A program made the translations under genes and the position numbers. The notes beneath the pieces are model-generated. The model searched no databases. It was not told where the DNA came from and saw only the letters and a program-made list of their open reading frames with translations. From Coriobacteriaceae bacterium (GTDB taxonomy: Bacteria; Actinomycetota; Coriobacteriia; Coriobacteriales; Coriobacteriaceae): a stretch of 48,610 bases of DNA. Below, one piece after another: positions 28,003 through 34,969 of this stretch. Each line of letters starts with the position of its first letter. The stretch's first letter is position 1. The stretch is from contig CABJBO010000015.1 of NCBI GenBank assembly GCA_902363875.1, positions 1-48,610 on the forward strand, written 5' to 3'.

Positions 28003-28656
28003 ATGACCCCCGCACAGATTGAGTTTTACAAGCGCCTTGCACACGGTCTGGCGCTCCAATTTGGCCCCAACTGCGAAGTCGTCGTCCACGATCTGGAGAC
28101 CGAGGACGTGGACCACTCCATCGTAGTGATCGAAAATGGCCACGTCAGCGGGCGCAAACTGGGTGACGGCCCCAGCCATATTGTGTTTGAGTCCATGCAC
28201 GAGGGCACCACCGACGTGCACGACCGCGAGCCATACCTCACCAAAACCACCGATGGCAAGCTGCTCAAGTCCTCGACCATCTTTATCCGCAACGACGAAG
28301 GCAAGCCCGTCGGCATTTTGGGCATCAACTTTGACATTACGCTTATGAAGGCTTTTGAGCGTTCGCTCGACGCCTTTACCGGCACCGGCGGCACGGGCTA
28401 CACCGAGCCCGAGCCCATTACCAAGAACATCGGCGACCTGCTCGAGGACCTGCTGCACGAGTGCGAGCAGTTTGTGGGCAAGCCCGCGGCGCTCATGACC
28501 AAAGATGAGCGCATTCGCGCCATTGGCTACCTCGACCGTCGCGGCGCCTTCCTCATTTCCAAGTCGAGCGAGCGCGCCTGCGAGTTCTTTGGCATCTCCA
28601 AGTACAGCTTCTATAGCTACCTCAATGAGGCCAAGGCGGCGGCCGACGACAAGTAG
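28003..28656 (+). CDS. YheO/DauR-like transcriptional regulator 1
   Basis: The 217-residue product has an N-terminal PAS-like domain (about 10-125, FGPNCEVVVHDLETED and IFIRNDEGKPVGILGINFD) and a C-terminal helix-turn-helix (about 165-210, RIRAIGYLDRRGAFLIS then FFGISKYSFYSYLNEAK), as in YheO and the D-arginine repressor DauR. The ATG at 28003 has AGGAAGG 6 bases upstream; the open frame extends ten codons upstream through AT-rich spacer. It is divergent from ygeX, which suggests it controls that operon, perhaps by sensing a purine or diaminopropionate-type ligand. A paralogue lies at 41415-42071. Confidence 0.82.
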   Translation: MTPAQIEFYKRLAHGLALQFGPNCEVVVHDLETEDVDHSIVVIENGHVSGRKLGDGPSHIVFESMHEGTTDVHDREPYLTKTTDGKLLKSSTIFIRNDEGKPVGILGINFDITLMKAFERSLDAFTGTGGTGYTEPEPITKNIGDLLEDLLHECEQFVGKPAALMTKDERIRAIGYLDRRGAFLISKSSERACEFFGISKYSFYSYLNEAKAAADDK

Positions 28657-28779
28657 ACACTCGCCTAGATTGCCCCTCCCCTTTTGGGCGCGAGTTCTGG
28701 AAAGCTCGAATCCAAGACCGAGCCGCTTGGGAAGTTCCATATAATCGATGTCATTAGTATTTCGAAAGGGTGGAATAGA

Positions 28780-29766
28780 ATGGCGTTGAGCAAGGCATCA
28801 TGCACCGGTCGCGGATTGATTCCGGCAATTGGTGGACATGTGCACCGCATGTTCGATGAGGGTGAAGACGACCTGTTTTCGCTGAGCCTTGACGACGTGA
28901 TGGATGATCGCCCGTGGACCGCCGACGAACTCATGGGCGGTGGGGCTCGCCCGTCAAGCCCCAATCCCGCACTTGCGCCTAAGCCCGCGGCTGCGCCGAC
29001 TCCTGCGCAGCCGCCTGTTTCGACGCCCGCATCTACGCCCGCACCCATTTCGGCGCCCGCGCCCGCTCCCCACCCCGCAAGCGACCCGTCCGAGACGGCG
29101 GCATTTCTCGCTGCAGCGACGCAGGGCAAATCGGCCGACAGCACCGTTATGTACAGCGCCCAGCAGTTGCCTGTTCCTGCGGCACGCAAGCCTCCGATCA
29201 CAAGGCTCGATGAGCCCGTTGCCCATCAGGTTGCCTACGATTCCTGGGCTGCAGCCGATCTGGATGAGACCTCTACCGACATGCCGGCGCTCGACGTTCC
29301 AGTTAACCCGCTTTTTGCCGCCAACACGAGCGCCGCGGACTATGAGGGCGGTGCGGCATATTCCGATTATTCCGATGGCTATACTGGCACCGATCGCATC
29401 GAGACCGAGGATTATGGCACCGCATCGAGCGATTATCTCAACGATCCGTACGCTGCCACGCCTGCACCGGAATATGACCCGGAGGCCGCGTCCGCGCCGG
29501 CGTATACCAAAAGCACGGGCGAAGAGCGCTTCGCCGATTATTACGCCGAGGAAAAGGCGCTGCGTTTCTCGGAATTTCCGCAGGCAGTCAAGGTTGCCTT
29601 TATCGCCATTGTCATTGCCCTGCTCGGCGTCATTGCGTTTGAGGGATTCCGGCTGTTCTCCGGCCCCACCCAAGCGGAGTCGGAGACCCAGCAAAAAGAG
29701 GACGATAACGAGTATCTGGACATCAACACCCTCAAGGGCGACCCCAACGACGGAGACGATGAGTAG
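28780..29766 (+). CDS. hypothetical proline-rich, single-pass membrane protein
   Basis: The 328-residue product is of no family I recognise. After about 60 residues it has a long Pro/Ala/Ser/Thr-rich region, then a stretch rich in Tyr, Asp and Gly, and one membrane segment at about 268-290 (VKVAFIAIVIALLGVIAFEGF) with a short acidic C-terminal tail. There is no signal peptide at the N-terminus, so most of the protein should face the cytoplasm. The start at 28780 has GAAAGGG upstream, and TATAAT occurs at 28740-28745. It has no evident role in purine metabolism and sits in the segment that interrupts the island. Confidence 0.7.
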   Translation: MALSKASCTGRGLIPAIGGHVHRMFDEGEDDLFSLSLDDVMDDRPWTADELMGGGARPSSPNPALAPKPAAAPTPAQPPVSTPASTPAPISAPAPAPHPASDPSETAAFLAAATQGKSADSTVMYSAQQLPVPAARKPPITRLDEPVAHQVAYDSWAAADLDETSTDMPALDVPVNPLFAANTSAADYEGGAAYSDYSDGYTGTDRIETEDYGTASSDYLNDPYAATPAPEYDPEAASAPAYTKSTGEERFADYYAEEKALRFSEFPQAVKVAFIAIVIALLGVIAFEGFRLFSGPTQAESETQQKEDDNEYLDINTLKGDPNDGDDE

Positions 29767-29835
29767 CGAGAGCTGAAGGCGGCCGCAGGATCCCGCATCC
29801 AGCACCGGCTTCTAAGTGCTGTTTTGTCATCCAGC

Positions 29836-29913
29836 TACACTTTTCCGAAGTTTTAAGGTGCCTATTTCGACACTTTTCCGTACTTTTACACGGCTGATTT
29901 CGACACTTTTCCG
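29836..29913. repeat. three direct repeats at 33-bp period, resembling an insertion-sequence end
   Basis: The core ACACTTTTCCG occurs at 29837-29847, 29870-29880 and 29903-29913, so the period is exactly 33 bp. The last two copies extend leftward as TTTCGACACTTTTCCG. On the minus strand this reads CGGAAAAGTGTCGAAAT. IS21-family elements have multiple short terminal repeats of this kind beginning TGTC, so this could be a left-over end. No transposase gene is seen nearby. Confidence 0.45.
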
Positions 29914-30011
29914 GATGAAAGCCGAATAATCACTTGGGAAACCAACGCCGTTCACGCGTCATTTCGCAGGCGGCGCTTGATTTCTGTCCGTACACGTTGA
30001 TAGACTTCCTC

Positions 30012-30040
30012 TTGCCCGCAAGGAGCGGGCGCATTATATC
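30012..30040 (+). promoter_or_regulatory. candidate promoter upstream of the TAG-broken frame
   Basis: TTGCCC and TATATC are separated by exactly 17 bp. The spacer contains an inverted repeat (GCCCGC / GCGGGC, 30014-30030). It lies about 90 bp before the start at 30132 that has AAAGGAG. It would drive that frame if active. Confidence 0.4.
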
Positions 30041-30131
30041 CAGAGTCGGGGTAGAGAGTTGGCTCCACGATCCCGACGCCAACCGGCCAAGAGGCACGGT
30101 GGCCCTGCCAACATCGATGAAAGGAGTCCGT

Positions 30132-30554
30132 ATGGACAATTTCTCCGTGCGCAGCGAGCGTAACTTCCACAACCTGATCGTCAAACCGAATCACATGCAT
30201 CTTCTGGATAAGCCAAATGGCTACGCCTCGGCCATGATCAAGAGCAGCCTCTCCCACCAGATGCGCTTTACGGTGCAGGTGCTCTAGGAAGAACTCTGCG
30301 CCGCCGGCAGCCCGCACGTGCTGCAGATCAAGCTGCTTGGAGACGACTCTCGCGAGCCGTCTAGCTGGAAGCTCTTTGCTGACGGCATATGCGTTGCGGA
30401 CGGATCCGGCGCCTTTGCCCGAGAGTGCTTCTGCGAGGGAGCCGAGGCATTCCTGGACCTGTGCCGCGACGCCGTACGCACGGCCGAGCTGTACTAGTGG
30501 AGCCAGAGGGAGTATGAGCTGTTGAGTGCGGCCCGCGGGATTGCGGGGGCGTAG
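30132..30554 (+). pseudogene. reading frame broken by two in-frame TAG codons
   Basis: One frame runs from an ATG at 30132 with AAAGGAG 5 bases upstream to a TAG at 30552-30554, but TAG also occurs at 30285-30287 and 30495-30497. Between stops the translation looks coding (about 69 codons such as LGDDSREPSSWKLFADGIC). Each internal TAG would arise from CAG (Gln) by one C-to-T change. The total would be about 140 codons. No family is recognised. It may be a decaying gene; readthrough of TAG is the alternative. The first part alone (51 codons) could give a short peptide. Confidence 0.5.
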
Positions 30555-30575
30555 GCAGACAGGCCAGACAGCTCG

Positions 30576-31397
30576 TCATACTGGTTGACGCTTCGATTCA
30601 AACAGCAGGGCGGGCTCGCGCTTACAGCCCCGCCATGCCAAACCGAATGGCGTTCTCAAAAGGCCTACCCCCTCCGCCTTCAGCTTTAGCAGCAGGTCGC
30701 CCAGCTCGGAGCACTTGCTGGAAAGGCGCGTCTGAGCTCGCCCGCCCATCCCCCACCGTTGACGGACCTCCTGGGCGCGCGGGCTCACGCGGTAGTCCCC
30801 GTCCATCATCTGCTTGAGCAGCTTGGCGGTCACGCGCGCATCGGCTAGGGCGCTGTGGGCGTGACCCGTCGACTCGTCGAACTCGATGCCAAACCACGTC
30901 GCTGCGTCACTCAAAGAGACGCACCCGTGGCTGCTCATGTCCATGATCGAGGTGTAAAACGCCTGCAGGTCGGCCCAGTCCGTAGGAAATGCGGAAAGAT
31001 CGATGTGCTTTGCTTGGCACTCGATCAAAAGCTGTCGACGATCCGCCCCGCTCCAACAGACCACCTGGGCGGAGTAGCGCCCGATCCAATCGCTGAGCCT
31101 TTTGATCACCATGTAGAGCGGATCGGCCATCGCGGTGCCCACGGCCGATATCCCTGTGAGCTCGCGAACGGGGAACGCAACGCCTTCGGTAAATTCCGTC
31201 TGTACAAACTGCGAGAACTCGCCCATAACGTTGCCGTGGTAATCGAGCTTGACGGCGCCGGCCTCGATAATCTCATTGCACAGTCCACGGCGCTGACGCT
31301 GCTTTGGCACCGGCGCAAACTCAAAGTCCAGCACGATCTGGCGCGCAAAGTTCGTCGTATCGACAGCCGAGACACCCGGCATCTTTTCAGCTGACAC
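30576..31397 (-). CDS. DnaQ-like 3'-5' exonuclease
   Basis: The product has the DEDDh exonuclease pattern: Asp and Glu in VLDFEF (residues 24 and 26), a middle Asp in TDWADLQAFY, and the last His/Asp in HAHSALADARVTAKLL at about 180-190. Such domains act in proofreading or RNA trimming. The remaining 80 C-terminal residues are basic and unidentified. I chose a GTG start at 31397 with GAGAGG upstream, giving 273 residues; longer frames would start inside or before the terminator at 31589-31622. It is oriented away from purine genes and forms part of the interrupting segment. Confidence 0.75.
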   Translation of the reverse strand: MSAEKMPGVSAVDTTNFARQIVLDFEFAPVPKQRQRRGLCNEIIEAGAVKLDYHGNVMGEFSQFVQTEFTEGVAFPVRELTGISAVGTAMADPLYMVIKRLSDWIGRYSAQVVCWSGADRRQLLIECQAKHIDLSAFPTDWADLQAFYTSIMDMSSHGCVSLSDAATWFGIEFDESTGHAHSALADARVTAKLLKQMMDGDYRVSPRAQEVRQRWGMGGRAQTRLSSKCSELGDLLLKLKAEGVGLLRTPFGLAWRGCKREPALLFESKRQPV

Positions 31398-31688
31398 GGT
31401 TAGGGCCTCTCTCCGTTGCTTGCCGCTCGTTTCTCGAACGGTCATATCACAGCAAGTGTAGCTGCCCGTGCGGACACAAAATTGCGCGGCGGCGCCGTTG
31501 CGGGTCCTGGAACGCATGTTCCATTTGAGGCTCTGCAGCGCATCCCATTCTGAGCGCCAATTCCGGGACGCAGTTTCCGCTCCAAACAAAAGGCCCCGGC
31601 TCGCGATGGAGCCGGGGCCAAAGGCGCAGCGTATGCAGTTGATGCTGAGCATGGACAGCCCGTCAGTAATGGCCGTCCGCGCTCTACT
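31398..31688. other. 291-bp spacer between the exonuclease and xdhD
   Basis: It holds the xdhD terminator and otherwise no gene that I can support. Short open frames on both strands lack ribosome sites. Confidence 0.5.
31589..31622 (-). terminator. terminator of the xdhD operon
   Basis: Arms GGCCCCGGCTC and GAGCCGGGGCC form a perfect 11-bp stem with a GCGATG-type loop. On the minus strand it is followed by TTTTGTTT. It closes the operon permease-ssnA-ygfK-ferredoxin-xdhD. Confidence 0.9.
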
Positions 31689-34466
31689 CTACCCGCGGTG
31701 ACGAGCGCGGCTGTACGGCGTATCCACCATGGGCAGATCCGGACGCAGCTTGCCGTCGAATGCGCGGTAGGCGTTCTGCACGGCGGGCGCCGTGGGGATC
31801 GTTGCGATCTCTCCAATGCCCTTGCCGCCGTATGCCACGGGCAGCAGCTCGTCCTTCTCCACGTAGATGGCGTGGATATCCGGAATCTCGGGCGCACGGA
31901 ACAGTCCGAGCGTGCCGTACCTTGCCTGGGGTACGCAGTCCTTGAGCGGCCAGTCCTCGGTCAGCGCATAGCCCATACCCATGAGCACGCCGCCTTCGAT
32001 CTGACCCTGGATGGAGATGGGGTTGACCACCTTGCCGGAATCGTGTGCGGCATAGACCTCGCTCACGCGACCGTCATCATCCAGAATGACCACATGTGTG
32101 GCAAAACCGTAGCAGATGTGGCTCTTGGGGTTGGGAACATCGGCGCCCAGCTTGTCGGTCGGCTCCAGATACACGTAGCCAAACTCGCATCCCTCGAGCG
32201 CCTTGATGGTGGCCGCAGGGTCCTGAGGATGCATACCCTGGCCGGCGACGAGTTCCTGTGTGCGCAGCTGGTAGGCGCGACCGTCGTCATACTCGATCTT
32301 GACGCCGTCGCCGTGCGCACTCACGGGAGCATCGGGTGCAGGCTTGCCGGCCTCGATGCCAACCATAGCATCGCGCAGCAGGAAGGCGGCGCCGCGCACG
32401 GCCTCGCCGGTCACGACCGTCTGGCGCGAGCCAGACGTGGTGCCGGAGTCGGGAGCGTTCTCGGTGGAGCACTCGCCGTTGGCGATGCAGCTCAGCGGCA
32501 GACCGCAGGCCTCGGCAACGTCCTGCAAAAAGACCGTGTTGCAGCCCTGGCCGATGTCGGACGTGGCGGCGTAGACCACGGCGCGGCCATCCTCGACGCG
32601 AATCTTGCAGCGGCCGGCATCGGGTAGACCCACGCCCACGCCGGCGTTCTTCATGGCGCAGGCAATGCCGGCGTGGCCGGGATGCGCGTAGTAGGCATCC
32701 TTGACCTCGAGCAGCGTCTCCTTAAGCGCCGTGGAGCAGTCGGCAATCTGACCGTTGGGCAGAACCTCGCCCGGCTCGATGGCGTTTCGGTAGCGAATCT
32801 CCCACGGATCCAGGCCAACCTTCTCTGCCAGCAGGTCGATCAGGCTCTCGAGCGCAAACTCGGACTGGCAAACGCCAAAGCCTCGGTACGCGCCGGCGGG
32901 CGGGTTGTTAGTGTAGTAGCCGAAGCCGCGGATGTCGGTGTTCTGGTACTTGTAGGGGCCGACGGCATGCGTGCAGGCGCGCTCGAGCACCGGGCCGCAC
33001 AGCGACGCGTAGGCGCCGGTGTCAAAGTTGATCTCGCAGTCCAGGCCGGTAAAGATGCCCTCGGCGTCGCAGCCCAGCGTAAAGGTGCCGTCCATCGCAT
33101 GACGCTTGGGATGGAAAGCGAGCGACTCGGCACGCGTGAGCTTGCACTTCACAGGACGCTGGAACTTATATGCGGCGAGCGCGGCCAGGTGCTGGACCGA
33201 AACGTCCTCCTTACCGCCAAAGCCGCCACCCACGAGCATGGTCTCGACGACCACACGCTCGGGTTCGCTATCCCAGCCAAACATGTGGGCGCACTCTTTG
33301 CGCGTATCGTAGGCACCCTGGTCGGTCGACTGCACCTTGACGCCGTTCTTGTACGGGAAGGCGACGGCGCACTCGGGCTCCAAGAAGGCATGCTCGGTAA
33401 AGGGCGTGGTAAAGCGCTGCGTCACGGTAAATGCGCTCTCCGCCAACGCCTTGGCGGCGTCGCCGCGCGTCACATGGCGGCTCTGGCACACGTTGTCCTT
33501 GAGCTCTACCGTGTTGCCAAAGGCAAAGAAGCTGTCGTGCAGGCGCGGGGCGTCAGCAGCCCTGGCCTCGACAATGTTACGCACGGGCTCCAGCGGCTCG
33601 TAATCGATCTTTACGAGCTTCTTAGCCTTCTCGAGCGTCGCTTCGTCCTCGGCAACCACCAGCACGATGGCATCGCCCACGCAGCGGGTGATATCGCCCG
33701 CCGCGATCATGACGTCCCAGTCCTGGATAAGGTGGCCGACCTGGTTGACCGGCACGTCCTCGGCGCGCAGGATGCCCACCACACCGGGCAGGGCCTCGGC
33801 CTTGGAGGTGTCGATGGAGAGCACGCGGGCGCGCGGATACTTGGAGCGCACGGCGCTGGCATAGGTCAGGCCCGGCTGATCGAGCTCGTCGATATCGTCG
33901 GGGTACTTGCCCTCACCGAGCACCTTCTTGCGCACGTCAATACGGAAGGCGCGCTTGCCCACGCCGTAGTCATCGCCGCGCTCCAGGTCCTTGTCGATCT
34001 GCTTTTCGCCACGGAGCACCGCAGCGGCCAGCGAGATGCCCTCGATAATCTTTTTGTAGCCGGTGCAGCGGCAGACGTTACCGCGAATGGCGTACTTGAT
34101 CTGCTCCTCGGTGGGCTCGGAGTCCTCGGCGATGAGCGCTGCACCCGCCATGACCATACCGGGGATGCAAAAACCGCACTGCACGGCGCCCACGGCACCA
34201 AAGGCGTACACAAAGGCTTCGCGCACGTCCTGGGGCAGGCCCTCAACGGTCACGATGTTACGGCCGGCGGCAAGAGCGGTGGTCAGTACGCACGCCTTGA
34301 CGGCCGCACCGTCCACATGGATGGTGCAGGTGCCGCAAGCGCCTTCGGAGCAGCCGTCCTTGGCGGAATGGATATGCAGGTCATCGCGTAGGTAGCGCAG
34401 CAGCGGTTTGTTTTGGGTCGTCGTGCGCTCGACGCCGTTAACGGTAAAAGTGAATTCCTGTGCCAT
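31689..34466 (-). CDS. xdhD: XdhD, molybdenum hydroxylase with two [2Fe-2S] domains
   Basis: This enzyme of the xanthine dehydrogenase family hydroxylates or reduces purines at the molybdenum site. The first [2Fe-2S] cluster uses Cys39, 44, 47 and 59; the second uses Cys97, 100, 132 and 134. The molybdenum domain from about residue 170 contains GGGFGGKED and GAYRGFGVCQSEFALE. The FAD domain between the two parts, present in full xanthine dehydrogenases, is missing, as in E. coli XdhD. In E. coli a separate FAD subunit (ygfM) is coded nearby; none is seen in this window. It would pass electrons to the ferredoxin coded 12 bp upstream and to YgfK. GAAGGG precedes the start. Confidence 0.93.
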   Translation of the reverse strand: MAQEFTFTVNGVERTTTQNKPLLRYLRDDLHIHSAKDGCSEGACGTCTIHVDGAAVKACVLTTALAAGRNIVTVEGLPQDVREAFVYAFGAVGAVQCGFCIPGMVMAGAALIAEDSEPTEEQIKYAIRGNVCRCTGYKKIIEGISLAAAVLRGEKQIDKDLERGDDYGVGKRAFRIDVRKKVLGEGKYPDDIDELDQPGLTYASAVRSKYPRARVLSIDTSKAEALPGVVGILRAEDVPVNQVGHLIQDWDVMIAAGDITRCVGDAIVLVVAEDEATLEKAKKLVKIDYEPLEPVRNIVEARAADAPRLHDSFFAFGNTVELKDNVCQSRHVTRGDAAKALAESAFTVTQRFTTPFTEHAFLEPECAVAFPYKNGVKVQSTDQGAYDTRKECAHMFGWDSEPERVVVETMLVGGGFGGKEDVSVQHLAALAAYKFQRPVKCKLTRAESLAFHPKRHAMDGTFTLGCDAEGIFTGLDCEINFDTGAYASLCGPVLERACTHAVGPYKYQNTDIRGFGYYTNNPPAGAYRGFGVCQSEFALESLIDLLAEKVGLDPWEIRYRNAIEPGEVLPNGQIADCSTALKETLLEVKDAYYAHPGHAGIACAMKNAGVGVGLPDAGRCKIRVEDGRAVVYAATSDIGQGCNTVFLQDVAEACGLPLSCIANGECSTENAPDSGTTSGSRQTVVTGEAVRGAAFLLRDAMVGIEAGKPAPDAPVSAHGDGVKIEYDDGRAYQLRTQELVAGQGMHPQDPAATIKALEGCEFGYVYLEPTDKLGADVPNPKSHICYGFATHVVILDDDGRVSEVYAAHDSGKVVNPISIQGQIEGGVLMGMGYALTEDWPLKDCVPQARYGTLGLFRAPEIPDIHAIYVEKDELLPVAYGGKGIGEIATIPTAPAVQNAYRAFDGKLRPDLPMVDTPYSRARHRG

Positions 34467-34478
34467 GGTGATTCCCTT

Positions 34479-34958
34479 CTACACGCCGGCGGCGATGCCG
34501 GTGCGGTCGTGGATGGCGCCATGCGGGCAGACGACAGCGCACATGCCACACGACAGGCAGTCCGCGCCGTCGATATGGGCGCAGTTGTCCTCGATGCGGA
34601 TAGCGCCGGCGGGGCACTTTTTGGCGCACATGCCGCAACCGATGCAGCTCGTGTCGCAGATCTTGCGGGCGATGGCGCCCTTATCGGTGTTGTTGCAGCG
34701 CACCAGGATATTCTGGTAGCCGGGCACGAAGGCAATCACGCGCTGCGGGCACGCCATGCCGCACAGGCCACAGCCCGTGCACTTGGAGCGATCCACGCGG
34801 GCGATGCCGTCGACCAGCGCAATGGCACCGTAGGGGCAGGCCGTGACGCAGGCGCCACAGCCAATGCAGCCTTCGCTGCAGCGGGCGTCGCCGCCTGCGG
34901 AGGCGCAACCGCTTCCGCAGGCAACGTAGGCCACGTTATGTTGAATGGATTTGGCCAT
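34479..34958 (-). CDS. ferredoxin with four [4Fe-4S] motifs
   Basis: The 159-residue product has four CxxCxxC...CP motifs: CIGCGACVTACP, CTGCGLCGMACP, CIGCGMCAKKCP and CLSCGMCAVVCP. The N-terminus has three further cysteines in GSGCASAGGDARC, which could bind another cluster. There are no membrane segments, so it is a soluble polyferredoxin, similar to the RnfB-type and YgfS-type domains. It lies 11 bp from ygfK and 12 bp from xdhD, placing it as electron carrier between them. The ribosome site is weak. Confidence 0.9.
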   Translation of the reverse strand: MAKSIQHNVAYVACGSGCASAGGDARCSEGCIGCGACVTACPYGAIALVDGIARVDRSKCTGCGLCGMACPQRVIAFVPGYQNILVRCNNTDKGAIARKICDTSCIGCGMCAKKCPAGAIRIEDNCAHIDGADCLSCGMCAVVCPHGAIHDRTGIAAGV

Positions 34959-34969
34959 AAGAGACTCGC

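Noticed and set aside
30186..30206. PNHMHLL segment similar to REP-associated transposases (RAYT)
   Set aside because: The rest of the frame does not follow the RAYT pattern and the match is seven residues only.
31398..31652. Longer N-terminus for the exonuclease, from an ATG at 31652
   Set aside because: It would run through the xdhD terminator and has no ribosome site; the GTG at 31397 has GAGAGG.
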